From Bacteroidales bacterium (GTDB taxonomy: Bacteria; Bacteroidota; Bacteroidia; Bacteroidales; Muribaculaceae), in contig SFNC01000003.1 of the NCBI GenBank assembly GCA_004554255.1, positions 1 to 46,940 of the forward strand: DNA of 46,940 nucleotides, given 5' to 3'. Shown in pieces: positions 8,910 to 18,572 of the stretch; positions within the stretch are counted from its first letter, which is position 1; each line of letters starts with the position of its first letter. Under the pieces are notes generated by a model. It did no database searches and was not told the origin of the DNA. It saw only the letters and a list, made by a program, of their open reading frames with translations. The translations under genes and the position numbers were made by a program.

Positions 8910-9902
8910 TTATTCTTTGTCTAATTTGTATTTTGAAATATCCATGCCGAATGACAGGTTGAGGCTTGCAAGGAACTCGTCCAGTTCGGTAAGGCTCTTC
9001 TTTCCGAAGTTGCGGAATTTGAGGAGGTCTGTCTTGTTGAATACGACGAGTTCTCCGAGAGTTTCGACTTCAGCGCTTTTGAGGCAGTTGAGTGCACGAA
9101 CGCTGAGGTCCATGTCAGCGAGTTTGGTTTTGAGGAGCTGACGCATGTGCAGTACCTCTTCATCGAACTCGTCCTCGTCCTTCTGGTCGTCGTTCTCAAT
9201 AGAGATTTTCTCGTCAGAGAAGAGCATGAAGTGATATATGAGGATTCTGGCTGCCTCCTTGAGGGCTTCCTTGGGATGTATGGAGCCGTCGGTGGTTATT
9301 TCGAGAATGAGTTTGTCGTAGTCGGTTTTCTGGTCTACTCGGAAGTTCTCAATAGTGTACTTAACGTTCTTGATGGGTGTGTAGATTGAGTCTATCGCGA
9401 TAGTGTTGATGTCTTCTGCGGGGACGGTGTTCTCGTCTGCGGGGACCCAACCGCGGCCCTTGTTGATTGTAAGTACGATTGTGAAACTTGCACCGGGATC
9501 CAAGTGACAGATAACCAGATCGGGGTTAAGGACCTGGAAACCGTTGAGGGCTTTGCTGATGTCGCCGGCAGTGAAGACTTCCTGCCCGGAGACTGTGATG
9601 GTAGCCTTTTCGAAGTCGGTGAACTCTACGGTTTGTTTGAGAACTACTTTTTTGAGGTTAAGGATGATGTTTGCCACGTCTTCCTTAACACCGGGAATGG
9701 TATCGAATTCGTGTTTAACGCCGTCAATGCGGATAGATGAGATAGCGTAACCTTCCAGAGCGGAGAGGAGGACGCGACGCAGGGCGTTACCGACGGTGAT
9801 GCCATAGCCGGGTTCCAAAGGTTTGAACTCGAACTTGCCGAAGAAGTTGTTGGCTTCCAGCATAAGCACCTTTTCGGGTTTTTGGAAAGCTAATATAGCC
9901 AT
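8910..9902 (-). CDS. rpoA: DNA-directed RNA polymerase alpha subunit
   Basis: The 330-residue product has the alpha N-terminal domain (about 1-235), with [23 protein letters not shown] for dimerisation and assembly. An acidic linker (about 240-250, EDEFDEE) follows. The C-terminal domain (about 255-320, [22 protein letters not shown]) is the helix-hairpin-helix part that contacts UP elements and activators. Length and order (rpsD-rpoA-rplQ) are those of the bacterial alpha operon. It lies 19 nt after rpsD and 6 nt before rplQ. Confidence 0.98.
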   Translation of the reverse strand: MAILAFQKPEKVLMLEANNFFGKFEFKPLEPGYGITVGNALRRVLLSALEGYAISSIRIDGVKHEFDTIPGVKEDVANIILNLKKVVLKQTVEFTDFEKATITVSGQEVFTAGDISKALNGFQVLNPDLVICHLDPGASFTIVLTINKGRGWVPADENTVPAEDINTIAIDSIYTPIKNVKYTIENFRVDQKTDYDKLILEITTDGSIHPKEALKEAARILIYHFMLFSDEKISIENDDQKDEDEFDEEVLHMRQLLKTKLADMDLSVRALNCLKSAEVETLGELVVFNKTDLLKFRNFGKKSLTELDEFLASLNLSFGMDISKYKLDKE

Positions 9903-9921
9903 GGATCTTTGGTGTTAATTA

Positions 9922-10527
9922 TTATTTAGAGTAGAGCTCAACGATGAGTTGTTCCTTGATATTTTCGGGGATGTCCTCGCGTGCGGGCACGTGGAGGAAT
10001 TTACCGGCTTTCACGGTCTCGTCCCATTCAATCCAGGGGTATTTAGTGTGGTTGAAACCGGCGAGAGCGTCGGCGATAACCTCGAGCGATTTAGATTTTT
10101 CGCGAACGCCGACAACGTCACCGGGCTGTACCTGGTAGCTGGGGATGTTAACGAGCTGACCGTTAACGGTGATGTGGCGGTGCAGAACGAGCTGACGAGC
10201 GGCTGCACGAGTGGGAGCGACGCCGAGGCGGTAAACTACGTTGTCGAGGCGGCTCTCGAGGAGCTGGAGGAGGAGCTCACCGGTGATACCTTTCATTGAG
10301 CTTGCTTTCTCAAAGAGGTTGCGGAACTGTTTCTCGAGTACGCCGTAGGTGTATTTTGCTTTCTGTTTTTCGCGGAGCTGAATGCCGTACTCAGAAGTTT
10401 TGCGACGGCGGTTCTGACCGTGCTGGCCGGGGGGGAAGTTGCGCTTCTGGAGCACTTTGTCCGGACCGAAGATGGGTTCGCCGAATTTGCGGGCGATTTT
10501 GGTTTTTGGACCTGTATATCTTGCCAT
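9922..10527 (-). CDS. rpsD: 30S ribosomal protein S4
   Basis: The 201-residue S4 is a primary 16S rRNA binder and in other bacteria autoregulates its operon. Signatures are [21 protein letters not shown], the FPPGQHGQ segment and the S4 RNA-binding domain [23 protein letters not shown]. The N-terminus has no cysteines, so this is the zinc-free form. It follows an unusual 331-nt gap after rpsK, a natural place for an S4-responsive leader, although no known leader structure can be proved by eye. Confidence 0.98.
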   Translation of the reverse strand: MARYTGPKTKIARKFGEPIFGPDKVLQKRNFPPGQHGQNRRRKTSEYGIQLREKQKAKYTYGVLEKQFRNLFEKASSMKGITGELLLQLLESRLDNVVYRLGVAPTRAAARQLVLHRHITVNGQLVNIPSYQVQPGDVVGVREKSKSLEVIADALAGFNHTKYPWIEWDETVKAGKFLHVPAREDIPENIKEQLIVELYSK

Positions 10528-10858
10528 TTTATCAATCAGTTTTTTAGCGGCAACCGCATTGTCCTGCTGTGTTTCTGTGTTATGGGATTTTGAGTTTTCC
10601 CGGAGCTCCGGTTCTCAGGCTGGCGGGTTTTGCAGCCGCGACCATAGAGAGGTGACTAATCGTATGGTCTATTAACCCAGTTTGGCCTATATTTTCTGTG
10701 GAGCGGATGTGTAAGACTTTGCGGTGAGTTATTGTCGCTGTGTTGTTTGTTTGTTGATTTTACTAAAAGAAAGTATTTTTTGAAAGCGAGAGTGATTCGA
10801 GTCAGTTACTACTGCGTGCTAATTAGCAGAGTGATGTGACCGTTATCACTGAATGATA
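10528..10858 (-). other. Long gap between rpsK and rpsD; candidate leader
   Basis: This 331-nt gene-free stretch sits inside an otherwise compact operon. It holds two inverted repeats: GACCATA/TATGGTC (10640-10646 with 10663-10669, 16-nt loop) and the 12-bp palindrome CCGGAGCTCCGG (10600-10611), the latter flanked by TGAG and CTCA. I find no TAnnTTTG promoter box and no T-rich terminator. An S4-dependent regulatory RNA is one possible explanation. Confidence 0.45.
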
Positions 10859-11248
10859 TTATACGCGGCGACGTTTGGGAGGACGGCAGCCGTTGTGGGG
10901 CAGCGGAGTAACGTCGATGATCTCGACAACTTCGATACCGGCGCCGTGTACTGTGCGGATAGCTGATTCGCGGCCGTTACCGGGTCCTTTTACGTATGCT
11001 TTAACCTTACGCAGGCCGAGGTCGAATGCGGTTTTCGCGCAGTCCTGAGCGGCCATCTGAGCGGCGTAGGGGGTGTTCTTTTTGCTGCCACGGAAGCCCA
11101 TTTTACCGGCTGATGACCAGGAGATGACTTGGCCTTCGCTGTTGGCGAGGCAGACAATGATGTTATTGAAAGATGAGTGAACGTGAAGTTGTCCTTCTGC
11201 GGATACTTTAACGTTTCTCTTCTTAGCTGCGACTGTTTTTTTTGCCAT
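10859..11248 (-). CDS. rpsK: 30S ribosomal protein S11
   Basis: This is a full-length 129-residue S11 of the 30S platform. It contains ASFNNII-type sequence ([15 protein letters not shown]), [22 protein letters not shown], the RNA-binding [16 protein letters not shown] and the C-terminal [15 protein letters not shown]. It follows rpsM by 18 nt. The 331-nt gap after it separates it from rpsD. Confidence 0.98.
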   Translation of the reverse strand: MAKKTVAAKKRNVKVSAEGQLHVHSSFNNIIVCLANSEGQVISWSSAGKMGFRGSKKNTPYAAQMAAQDCAKTAFDLGLRKVKAYVKGPGNGRESAIRTVHGAGIEVVEIIDVTPLPHNGCRPPKRRRV

Positions 11249-11266
11249 GTTATTGGTTTAAATGTA

Positions 11267-11647
11267 TTATTTGGTAGCTTTTTTCTTGTTGGCAACGGTT
11301 TTCTTACGGCCTTTGCGTGTGCGGGCGTTGTTTTTTGTGGACTGACCGCGAACGGGGAGACCGTTACGGTGACGGATACCACGGTAGCAACCGATGTCCA
11401 TGAGACGTTTGATGTGGAGCTGGATTTCGCTGCGGAGGTCGCCTTCCACTTTGTAATCTGTGCCGATTACTTCGCGGACTTTGGCTGCTTCTGCGTCTGT
11501 CCAGTCTTTCACTTTGGTGTTTACGTCCACGCCGGCTTTCTGCAGGATTTTGGTTGCGCTGCTGCGGCCGATTCCGTAGATGTAGGTCAAGGCTATTTCA
11601 CCTCTTTTATTCTGGGGGAGGTCAACTCCCACTATTCGTACTGCCAT
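11267..11647 (-). CDS. rpsM: 30S ribosomal protein S13
   Basis: The 126-residue product has the N-terminal [24 protein letters not shown] helix-turn region and the C-terminal [22 protein letters not shown] tail, which reaches the decoding site. S13 is a 30S head protein contacting L5 and the P-site tRNA. It follows rpmJ by 37 nt. Confidence 0.98.
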   Translation of the reverse strand: MAVRIVGVDLPQNKRGEIALTYIYGIGRSSATKILQKAGVDVNTKVKDWTDAEAAKVREVIGTDYKVEGDLRSEIQLHIKRLMDIGCYRGIRHRNGLPVRGQSTKNNARTRKGRKKTVANKKKATK

Positions 11648-11684
11648 ATTCTTTGATGGTTGTTGTCTTGACTGTAGTTAACAG

Positions 11685-11801
11685 TTATCCTTGACGTTGT
11701 TTATACTTGGGGTTCTTTTTGTTGATCACATAAAGGCGTCCTTTGCGGCGGACGATTTTGCTGTCCGGGGTACGCTTTTTAACTGAAGCTCTTACTTTCA
11801 T
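11685..11801 (-). CDS. rpmJ: 50S ribosomal protein L36 (zinc-free form)
   Basis: A 38-residue product, translated by hand from the minus strand, starts [15 protein letters not shown] and ends NPKYKQRQG. The canonical zinc ribbon cysteines are absent (Thr/Ser/Asn in their places), so this is the C-minus type that does not depend on zinc. It sits in its usual place between infA and rpsM. Confidence 0.96.
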   Translation of the reverse strand: MKVRASVKKRTPDSKIVRRKGRLYVINKKNPKYKQRQG

Positions 11802-11831
11802 TGTCTTTTAGTATATGTTTTGTTGTTATTT

Positions 11832-12050
11832 TCATTTATAGCGGAAAGCGATTCGGCCTTTTGAGAGGTCGTAGGGTGACATTTCGACGCGCACTTTGTC
11901 ACCGGGAAGAATTTTGATGTAGTGCATACGCATTTTTCCGGCGATGTGTGCGGTTATCTGGTGTCCGTTCTCAAGTTCCACTCGGAACATTGCGTTTGAG
12001 AGGGCTTCTACTACTGTGCCATCCTGTTCGATTGCTGCTTGTTTTGCCAT
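11832..12050 (-). CDS. infA: Translation initiation factor IF-1
   Basis: The 72-residue start at 12050 ([17 protein letters not shown]) gives the standard IF-1 length; the frame is open further upstream but overlaps the map gene and has no similarity. The single OB fold is recognisable by [23 protein letters not shown], the [17 protein letters not shown] segment and the GRIAFRYK end. IF-1 binds the 30S A site during initiation. It lies between map and rpmJ, as in many bacteria. Confidence 0.97.
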   Translation of the reverse strand: MAKQAAIEQDGTVVEALSNAMFRVELENGHQITAHIAGKMRMHYIKILPGDKVRVEMSPYDLSKGRIAFRYK

Positions 12051-12103
12051 ATAATTGTCTGTGAGGTTTGACTGTTCGGGCTTGTCTGTTGAAAATGATG
12101 ATG

Positions 12104-12886
12104 TCAGATATACTGTTCTCCGAGGGCTTCTTTTATGTAAGCGAATGTGGTGAGTGGCGAGGCTTTTCCGTCCTGCACTGCGAGAGTGTGCTCGTAGTGT
12201 GCTGAGGGTTTGCGGTCGCGTGTGCGGCACGTCCAGCCGTCGCTTTCTATCACAATGTTCTTTGAGCCGAGATTAATCATGGGTTCTATGCAGAGTACCA
12301 TTCCGTTTCGGATAAGCGGACCGGTACCGCGACGTCCGTAGTTTGGGACTTCGGGGTCCTCGTGCATGTCGTGTCCTATGCCGTGTCCGCACATTTCGCG
12401 AACGACGGAGTAGTTGCGGTGTTCGCAGTATGTCTGTATTGCGTTTGCGATGTCGCCGATACGGTGACCGACGGTGCAAGCTTCAATGCCGACGTATAGC
12501 GATTCTTTTGTGGTGCGGCAGAGGGCGAGGGTTTTGGGGTCTACATTTCCGACAGGGAACGTGTAGCACATGTCACCCATGAAGGTGTCTTTTTCGACGA
12601 CAGTATCAATACCGATGATGTCGCCGTCGCGGAGTGTATAGCTGGAGGGGAATCCGTGCACTACTGTTTCATTAACTTCAATGCAGAGTGTTGCAGGGAA
12701 TCCCTGGTATCCCAAGCACGCCGGCTTGCCGCCATTGTCGTGAATGAATTCACGGGCAATGGTGTCAAGGCGACGGGTAGTTACGCCCGGCTGTATCCAT
12801 TTGGCCACTTCGCCGAGTGTACGGCTGATGAGGTCGCAAGCGGGCAGCATGGCCTGGATTTCTTCGGGTGTCTTGAGATATATCAT
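12104..12886 (-). CDS. map: Type I methionine aminopeptidase
   Basis: The 260-residue enzyme removes initiator methionine. The pita-bread fold metal ligands are visible: Asp in [11 protein letters not shown], Asp in [10 protein letters not shown], His in [12 protein letters not shown], Glu in MVLCIEPMI and Glu in [10 protein letters not shown]. The upstream substrate-site His lies in [10 protein letters not shown]. No N-terminal zinc-finger extension is present. It sits between secY (42 nt) and infA (53 nt), the usual order in this phylum. Confidence 0.96.
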   Translation of the reverse strand: MIYLKTPEEIQAMLPACDLISRTLGEVAKWIQPGVTTRRLDTIAREFIHDNGGKPACLGYQGFPATLCIEVNETVVHGFPSSYTLRDGDIIGIDTVVEKDTFMGDMCYTFPVGNVDPKTLALCRTTKESLYVGIEACTVGHRIGDIANAIQTYCEHRNYSVVREMCGHGIGHDMHEDPEVPNYGRRGTGPLIRNGMVLCIEPMINLGSKNIVIESDGWTCRTRDRKPSAHYEHTLAVQDGKASPLTTFAYIKEALGEQYI

Positions 12887-12928
12887 AATCTTGTCTGAAC
12901 GTCAGTTTTGATTTGATGGGTGGCGGGA

Positions 12929-14254
12929 TCAGTATGCCGAGCCGGTGGTACGGCCTTTGATTTTACCGTCTTTCATCAGACCGTCATAGTGGTGCATCAT
13001 GAGGTGTGACTCTATCTGCTGGAGAGTGTCGAGCACAACTCCTACCATAATCAGCAGAGAAGTACCGCCGAAGAACTGGGCGAAATTCTGGCTGATGTTG
13101 AGGCAGCGCGCGAAAGCGGGGAGAATTGCCACGATACCGAGGAAGATAGAACCGGGGAGAGTGATGCGAGACATGATGAGGTCAAGGTACTCGGCGGTTT
13201 TCTTGCCGGGTTTAACGCCGGGGATGAAACCGTTGTTGCGTTTCATTTCTTCGGCCATCTGAGTGGGACGCACTGTGATGGCGGTGTAGAAATATGTGAA
13301 TGCAACGATGAGCAGGAAGAAGATGAGGTTGTAGGCGAAGCTGTTGATGTCTGTCAGTGATGCCCAGAAACCGTTTCCACCGCTGGCGAAGCCGGCGAGG
13401 GTTACAGGGATGAACATGATTGCCTGGGCGAAGATGATGGGCATAACGCCGGCGGCGTTCACTTTTAGGGGGATGTACTGACGAGCACCGCCGTACTGGC
13501 GGTTGCCGACAATGCGCTTTGCGTACTGTACGGGTACTTTGCGAGTTCCCTGTACGAGGAGTACGGCGCCTACAGTGACGGCGAGCAGCAGGACGATTTC
13601 AACAACGAACATCACGAGACCACCCTGACCGGAAGCACCGGGGAGACGGTTAGTGAATTCGAAGAGGAGTGAATTCGGGAAGCGCGCGAGGATACCGACA
13701 AGGATGATGAAGGAAATACCGTTGCCGATACCGCGGTCAGTGATGCGTTCACCGAGCCACATTATGAACATAGATCCTGCAGCGAGAATGACTGTCATGA
13801 AGACAATCGACCAAAAGCCGAACGAAACCTGTGCCTGATACTGGAGATTTACCAGGTATGCCGGGGCCTGGAGCAGCAGGATAAGTACTGTCAGGTAACG
13901 GGTGTACTGGTTAAGCTTCTGACGGCCGCTTTCGCCTTCGCGCTGCATTTTCTGGAAGCTGGGGAGCACCATACCGAGCAGCTGTATAACGATAGACGCC
14001 GTGATGTACGGCATGATACCGAGTGCGAAAACAGATGCCTGTGAGAAGGCACCGCCGGAGAACATATCCAGCAGCTGCATCATACCTGTTTTGTTGGTGA
14101 AGCTCTGCATCGCGAGGATGTCGGAGGGGGATACGCCGGGAAGTACGACGTAGCATCCCAGACGGTAGATAAGCACCAGCAGGCATGTAAGCAGGAGGCG
14201 CTTGCGCAGTTCCTGGATAGTCCAGATGTTTTTAAGGGTTTCGAAGAATCTCAT
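12929..14254 (-). CDS. secY: Preprotein translocase subunit SecY
   Basis: The 441-residue protein has about ten hydrophobic membrane segments, starting with LLLTCLLVLIYRLGCYV. Also visible are the plug region after PGVSPSDILAM, GITAS-type IMPYITASIVIQLLGMV, the cytoplasmic loop with RKVPVQYAKRIVG, and the C-terminal LLIMVGVVLDTLQQIESHLM. It is the protein-conducting channel of the inner membrane. It lies 6 nt downstream of rplO in the spc cluster. Confidence 0.98.
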   Translation of the reverse strand: MRFFETLKNIWTIQELRKRLLLTCLLVLIYRLGCYVVLPGVSPSDILAMQSFTNKTGMMQLLDMFSGGAFSQASVFALGIMPYITASIVIQLLGMVLPSFQKMQREGESGRQKLNQYTRYLTVLILLLQAPAYLVNLQYQAQVSFGFWSIVFMTVILAAGSMFIMWLGERITDRGIGNGISFIILVGILARFPNSLLFEFTNRLPGASGQGGLVMFVVEIVLLLAVTVGAVLLVQGTRKVPVQYAKRIVGNRQYGGARQYIPLKVNAAGVMPIIFAQAIMFIPVTLAGFASGGNGFWASLTDINSFAYNLIFFLLIVAFTYFYTAITVRPTQMAEEMKRNNGFIPGVKPGKKTAEYLDLIMSRITLPGSIFLGIVAILPAFARCLNISQNFAQFFGGTSLLIMVGVVLDTLQQIESHLMMHHYDGLMKDGKIKGRTTGSAY

Positions 14255-14260
14255 GATTGG

Positions 14261-14707
14261 TTATACTTTTTGGATTGAACCTCCGGCAGCTGTGATAGCC
14301 TCTTCGGCAGCTTTAGAGAATGCGTTAGCTTCAACGGTAAGTGCAGTTGTCACTGCACCGTTAGCCAGGATTTTAACGAGCTGGCGACGGTTGATGAAGC
14401 CTGCGGCGCGTAACTCTTCGATGCCGATTTTCTGGAGATTCTTGGCCTCGGCGAGTGCCTGGAGAGTATCCAGGTTAACTGCTTTGTAGTCAACACGGTT
14501 GATGTTTTTGAATCCGAATTTGGGGAGGCGACGCTGGAGGGGCATCTGACCGCCTTCAAAACCGATTTTACGTTTGTAACCGGAGCGCGATTTAGCGCCT
14601 TTGTGACCACGGGTAGATGTTCCGCCTTTGCCTGAGCCGGGTCCGCGGCCGATGCGTGTCTTGGTTTTAACTGAGCCGACGGCGGGTTGTAAATTACTTA
14701 AATCCAT
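14261..14707 (-). CDS. rplO: 50S ribosomal protein L15
   Basis: The 148-residue protein starts MDLSNLQPAVGSVK and carries the Gly/Lys-rich rRNA-binding segment RIGRGPGSGKGGTSTRGHKGAKSR, GFEGGQMPLQRRLPKFGF, and a C-terminal L18e/L15 domain (GAVTTALTVEANAFSKAAEEA). It binds 23S rRNA late in assembly. It follows rpmD by 32 nt. Confidence 0.97.
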   Translation of the reverse strand: MDLSNLQPAVGSVKTKTRIGRGPGSGKGGTSTRGHKGAKSRSGYKRKIGFEGGQMPLQRRLPKFGFKNINRVDYKAVNLDTLQALAEAKNLQKIGIEELRAAGFINRRQLVKILANGAVTTALTVEANAFSKAAEEAITAAGGSIQKV

Positions 14708-14739
14708 GTTTGTAGATGTTTTTATAGTTTTTTACTCGT

Positions 14740-14919
14740 TCAGGCTTTGGTGACTTCAACGAGGTGGTGTACTTTTTTAATCATACCCTGGATGGAGGGT
14801 GTGTCCTCTTTAACTACGGTGTGGTTCATTTTTTTGAGACCGAGGGCATCGAGGGTGCGCTTCTGAACTGCGGGGCAGTTGATGCGGCTTTTAGTCTGTG
14901 TTATTTTGATTTGTGCCAT
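14740..14919 (-). CDS. rpmD: 50S ribosomal protein L30
   Basis: A 59-residue product, translated by hand: MAQIKITQTKSRINCP, then QKRTLDALGLKKMNHTVV, then SIQGMIKKVHHLVEV. This matches L30 in length and pattern, and it occupies the standard position between rpsE and rplO. Confidence 0.96.
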   Translation of the reverse strand: MAQIKITQTKSRINCPAVQKRTLDALGLKKMNHTVVKEDTPSIQGMIKKVHHLVEVTKA

Positions 14920-14970
14920 TGTTGTATGCGTGGTTTGTAAGTTTTTGTTGGTTAATTAATATTTATGGTA

Positions 14971-15486
14971 TTAACCGTGGAAAACTTGTTCGACGCTGAT
15001 ACCGCGGTTCTGGGCCACCTGAGCGGGCGAGCGCATTTCGCCGAGAGCGGCGATAGTGGCTTTAACGAGGTTGTGGGGGTTTGACGAGCCTTTAGATTTG
15101 GCGAGGACGTCAGTAACACCTACGCTCTCGAGTACGGCGCGCATAGCACCACCGGCTTTAACACCGGTACCGTGTGAGGCGGGTTTGAGGATGATGCGTG
15201 AACCGCCGAATTTGGCGAACTGTTCGTGGGGGATAGTGCCTTTGTGTACGGGGACCTTGATGAGGTTCTTTTTAGCGGCCTCAACGCCTTTTGCGATTGC
15301 GGCCTGTACTTCGTTGGCTTTTCCGAGACCCCAGCCTACGATACCGTTTTCGTTACCTACAACGACGATTGCTGCGAAAGTGAATGCACGTCCACCTTTG
15401 GTAACTTTGGTAACGCGGTTGATGGCTACGAGGCGATCTTTGAGTTCCAGATCGTTTGTTGATTTTACTCTGTTATTTTTTGCCAT
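14971..15486 (-). CDS. rpsE: 30S ribosomal protein S5
   Basis: The 171-residue S5 contains the double-stranded RNA-binding-like N-terminal domain ([21 protein letters not shown], then [20 protein letters not shown]) and the C-terminal domain ([27 protein letters not shown]). It sits at the 30S mRNA entry channel and affects decoding fidelity. It lies 8 nt after rplR. Confidence 0.97.
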   Translation of the reverse strand: MAKNNRVKSTNDLELKDRLVAINRVTKVTKGGRAFTFAAIVVVGNENGIVGWGLGKANEVQAAIAKGVEAAKKNLIKVPVHKGTIPHEQFAKFGGSRIILKPASHGTGVKAGGAMRAVLESVGVTDVLAKSKGSSNPHNLVKATIAALGEMRSPAQVAQNRGISVEQVFHG

Positions 15487-15494
15487 GATGATGA

Positions 15495-15839
15495 TCAGAA
15501 TTTGAGTCCGCCTTCGCGAGCAGCGTCAGCAAGTGATTTAACACGACCGTGGAAGAGGTATCCGTTGCGGTCAAAAACAACTTCATTGATTCCGGCAGCC
15601 TGAGCTTTTTCAGCGATGGCTTTGCCGACGGCGGCAGCAACTTCGATTTTTGTACCGTTGGCTTCGAGGCCCTTGGAAGATGCGCTGACGAGTGTTTTGC
15701 CAGCGAGGTCATCGACGAGTTGCACGTAGATCTGTTTATTTGAGCGGAAGACCGTCATGCGCGGGCGTGCGGCAGTGCCGCTGATTTTGCCGCGGATGCG
15801 GGCCTTGATTTTGTTTCTTCTCTGTATTTTAGTTATCAT
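15495..15839 (-). CDS. rplR: 50S ribosomal protein L18
   Basis: The 114-residue protein binds 5S rRNA. Recognisable segments are [29 protein letters not shown], the [18 protein letters not shown] helix, and the end [23 protein letters not shown]. It is located between rplF (19 nt) and rpsE (8 nt). Confidence 0.97.
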   Translation of the reverse strand: MITKIQRRNKIKARIRGKISGTAARPRMTVFRSNKQIYVQLVDDLAGKTLVSASSKGLEANGTKIEVAAAVGKAIAEKAQAAGINEVVFDRNGYLFHGRVKSLADAAREGGLKF

Positions 15840-15858
15840 TGTCTCGTGTATTTATGGT

Positions 15859-16413
15859 TTATTTTGCACTGGCTGACTTGCCTGACTTGCGGCGGATTAC
15901 CTCGCCCACGAACTTGATACCTTTACCCTTGTAAGGTTCGGGCTTGCGGAGTGAGCGGATTTTTGCGCATACCTGTCCGATGAGCTGTTTGTCAGCGCTT
16001 TCGAGGATGATGAGGGGGTTTTTGTTACGTTCGCTCTTAGCTTCGACTTTGATTTCGGCGGGGAGCTTGATGTAGATTGCGTGCGAGAATCCCAGAGCGA
16101 GTTCGAGCACCTGTCCGGTAGCTGTTGCGCGGTAACCTACGCCAACGAGTTCCATTTCTTTTTTGTAGCCTTCTGAAACGCCTACCACCATGTTGTGGAT
16201 GAGTGCGCGGTAGAGGCCGTGCTGTGCGCGGTGTTCGCGGTCGTCGCTGGGACGAGAGACGATGATGTGGTTGTCTTCGATTTTAACAGTGATGTCGTCG
16301 TGTACGGTTTCACTGAGCTGGCCTTTGGGGCCTTTTACTGTTACTGTGTTACCATCAACAGTTACGGTCACTCCTGCGGGAATGGCGATGGGGGCTTTAC
16401 CTATTCTTGACAT
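15859..16413 (-). CDS. rplF: 50S ribosomal protein L6
   Basis: The 184-residue product has the two L6 repeats. It starts SRIGKAPIAIPAGVTV and contains KGPKGQLSE, the ELVGVGYRATATGQVLELALGFSH region and the C-terminal signature PYKGKGIKFVGEVIRRKSGKS. It lies near the sarcin-ricin loop and the factor-binding site. It follows rpsH by 21 nt. Confidence 0.98.
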   Translation of the reverse strand: MSRIGKAPIAIPAGVTVTVDGNTVTVKGPKGQLSETVHDDITVKIEDNHIIVSRPSDDREHRAQHGLYRALIHNMVVGVSEGYKKEMELVGVGYRATATGQVLELALGFSHAIYIKLPAEIKVEAKSERNKNPLIILESADKQLIGQVCAKIRSLRKPEPYKGKGIKFVGEVIRRKSGKSASAK

Positions 16414-16434
16414 AATGTTTTCCTCCTTTGTTGA

Positions 16435-16833
16435 TTAGTAAACGTAGCATAATACTTCACCGCCGATTTTTTCTTCGGCAGCTTTTTTGTTAGTCATAAC
16501 GCCTTTGGAAGTGCTGAGGATAGCGATTCCGAGGCCGTTGAGTACGCGGGGCATGTCTTTGTAACCGGTGTACTGGCGGAGTCCGGGGCGCGAAACGCGC
16601 TGGAGGCCGGAGATTGCGTTGACGCGGTCGATGTTGTCGTACTTAAGGGCGATTTTGATGGCGCCGGCAGGCGTTCCGTTCTCAACGAATTTGTAATTGA
16701 GAATGTAGCCTTGTTCAAAGAGGATCTTGGTGATCTCTTTTTTCAAGTTTGAGGAGGGAATCTCAACAACGCGGTGGTTTGCTTTGATTGCGTTTCTCAA
16801 TCTTGTGAGGTAGTCTGCAATTGGATCTGTCAT
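16435..16833 (-). CDS. rpsH: 30S ribosomal protein S8
   Basis: The 132-residue protein begins MTDPIADYLTRLRNAIKANH and ends with the S8 signature GLGIAILSTSKGVMTNKKA...GGEVLCYVY. S8 binds 16S helix 21 and in other bacteria represses the spc operon. It follows a 518-nt gap after rpsN that includes a -7 element, so transcription or feedback control may be reset here. Confidence 0.98.
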   Translation of the reverse strand: MTDPIADYLTRLRNAIKANHRVVEIPSSNLKKEITKILFEQGYILNYKFVENGTPAGAIKIALKYDNIDRVNAISGLQRVSRPGLRQYTGYKDMPRVLNGLGIAILSTSKGVMTNKKAAEEKIGGEVLCYVY

Positions 16834-17351
16834 TGTTTTTGATTGTTAAATTGATCGGGACCGGCCCGACAATATTTAATTATCTCTCTTATAATCTGTT
16901 ATCACGCTGCGACGAAGAGAAGTAGACGCCGCACGGATGGTGAGTGAGGGCACCCCGGATATGGCCATCAGGCAGTTAAAACGGGGTTTAGGGACTGTTA
17001 CGTAACGCGTTAACCGCGCAAAGGTACAAAATTTTTGGCAAATGAGTGCAATAATTTTGTGCCTGCGGGCGGTCTAAACGTGGAAATGTCTGTATTTTTA
17101 TGATTTTTTAACAGACGTGATGATGTAGAGGGTATTCCGGGCGTAGTGCAGATGTGCGACTGCGTAGCGGAGGGGTTTTTACAATCTTTCCCCGCGGCTG
17201 TCACTGTTGCCGTTGCTGTGGTCTGTTTCTGTACCGCGGTGCGGTGACGGATGCGGACCGACAGTTTTGGCTGCGGTGAGTCAGTAGCGGGGAAGATTGA
17301 CTGCCGCGGGCGGTGCGTGTGCGCCGCCCGGGCGTGGTCAGAAGTGTGTGG
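16834..17351 (-). other. 518-nt structured gap between rpsN and rpsH
   Basis: This is the longest gene-free stretch in the super-operon. Just after rpsN a GC-rich hairpin CGGGCGG/CCGCCCG flanks a 10-nt loop (17308-17331 region). Further on, CAATCTTCCCCGC and GCGGGGAAAGATTG (around 17287-17299 and 17181-17195) can pair at long range with one bulge. A TACCTTTG box lies at 17019-17026. Two short open frames here have no recognisable similarity. No T-run terminator follows the hairpins. Confidence 0.55.
17019..17026 (-). promoter_or_regulatory. Internal -7 element upstream of rpsH
   Basis: The minus strand reads TACCTTTG, a full TAnnTTTG match 186 nt before the rpsH start. An ATTG lies about 22 nt further upstream, slightly off the ideal spacing. 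An internal promoter would let rpsH and later genes be expressed separately. Confidence 0.5.
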
Positions 17352-17657
17352 TTACCAGCTTGCTTTCTTAACGCCGGGGATGAGACCTGCGCTGGCCATT
17401 TCGCGGAACTGAATGCGCGAGATGCCGAACTGGCGGATGTATCCTTTGGGACGGCCTGTGATGGAGCAACGGTTGTGCATGCGGATAGCTGAGGCGTTCT
17501 TGGGGAACTTCTGCAGTTTCTGGTAGATCTCGTATGCGCTTTCGCCTTCTTTAGCAAGTTCTTTAGCCTGCTGTTTGAGGGCGGCTTTGCGCTCGGCGTA
17601 AAGTTTTACGAGGCGTGCACGTTTTACCTCACGGGCTTTCATTGATTCTTTTGCCAT
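17352..17657 (-). CDS. rpsN: 30S ribosomal protein S14 (zinc-free form)
   Basis: The 101-residue long-form S14 starts [17 protein letters not shown] and ends with [26 protein letters not shown]...PGVKKASW. Only one Cys is present, so the short zinc-binding type is excluded. It is a 30S head protein. It lies 6 nt after rplE and is followed by the 518-nt gap. Confidence 0.97.
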   Translation of the reverse strand: MAKESMKAREVKRARLVKLYAERKAALKQQAKELAKEGESAYEIYQKLQKFPKNASAIRMHNRCSITGRPKGYIRQFGISRIQFREMASAGLIPGVKKASW

Positions 17658-17663
17658 GGGTGT

Positions 17664-18215
17664 TTAGTTTTTTGCGTTTTTGAAGGGGAGACCGAAGTGT
17701 TTGAGCAGAGCGTAACCTTCCTCGTCTGTGTTGGCAGTTGTAACGAAGGTGATGTTCATACCCATGAGACGGTTGATGTTGTCAATGTTAATCTCGGGGA
17801 AAATGATCTGCTCTGTGATGCCGAGGGTGTAGTTACCGCGGCCGTCGAGTTTGCCTTCAATGCCTTTGAAGTCACGGATACGGGGGAGAGCTACGCGGAT
17901 AAGACGCTCCAGGAACTCGTACATGCGTTCGCGGCGCAGAGTAACGCGTACGCCAACGGGCATTTTTTTACGGAGTTTGAAGTTAGAGATGTCTTTGCGG
18001 GAGAGTGTTGCCACTGCTTTCTGTCCGGTGATAGCTGTGAGCTCGTTGATGGCGATATCAATGAGCTTTTTGTCCTGAGTTGCGTCGCCGATACCCTGGT
18101 TAATCACGATTTTCTCGAGACGGGGCACCTGCATGACGGTGGTGTATTTGAACTCTTTCTCAAGGGCGGGGACAATGCGCTCCTTGTAGTCCTTAAGCAT
18201 GGTTGTAGTGCTCAT
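17664..18215 (-). CDS. rplE: 50S ribosomal protein L5
   Basis: The 183-residue 5S rRNA-binding protein has [24 protein letters not shown], the [22 protein letters not shown] region and the C-terminal [15 protein letters not shown]...[19 protein letters not shown]. Its ATG overlaps the rplX stop by 1 nt (TAATG), indicating translational coupling. Confidence 0.98.
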   Translation of the reverse strand: MSTTTMLKDYKERIVPALEKEFKYTTVMQVPRLEKIVINQGIGDATQDKKLIDIAINELTAITGQKAVATLSRKDISNFKLRKKMPVGVRVTLRRERMYEFLERLIRVALPRIRDFKGIEGKLDGRGNYTLGITEQIIFPEINIDNINRLMGMNITFVTTANTDEEGYALLKHFGLPFKNAKN

Positions 18216-18535
18216 TATTTAATCTCCTGTCCTGATTTTTTAGAATAGCGCACTTTTTTGCCGTTGTCGTCGATGCGGTATCCCACGCGGGTGGGTTTGC
18301 CGGATTTGGGGTCAACGAGTGCGATGTTAGATAAATTGATGGGTGCTTCCATCTTAACCAGGCCGCCCTGGGGGTTTTTAGCCGAGGGCTTAGTGGCTTT
18401 GGTGACATAGTTAACACCTTCCACGATGGCGCGGCCTTTAGTGCGGAGGACGCTGAGGACGCGGCCAGTTTTGCCGCGGTCTTCACCGGCAAGGACGTAG
18501 ACGTTGTCGCCTTTTTTGATATGTATCTTGCTCAT
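18215..18535 (-). CDS. rplX: 50S ribosomal protein L24
   Basis: The 106-residue product has an N-terminal KOW motif ([21 protein letters not shown]) followed by [21 protein letters not shown] and a C-terminal basic tail. L24 initiates 50S assembly near the exit tunnel. It lies 37 nt after rplN and shares one base with rplE. Confidence 0.97.
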   Translation of the reverse strand: MSKIHIKKGDNVYVLAGEDRGKTGRVLSVLRTKGRAIVEGVNYVTKATKPSAKNPQGGLVKMEAPINLSNIALVDPKSGKPTRVGYRIDDNGKKVRYSKKSGQEIK

Positions 18536-18572
18536 GTTTGCTTGTTAGTGTTTGTTGTGGTTGGTGATATGA

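Noticed and set aside
12051-12230. N-terminal extension of infA
   Set aside because: It overlaps the end of map, is not IF-1-like, and the start at 12050 gives the standard 72 residues.
17010-17204. Short open frame in the rpsN-rpsH gap as a new small gene
   Set aside because: There is no similarity to a known family, its start is badly placed relative to the TACCTTTG box, and Ser/Thr/Lys-rich composition gives no support.
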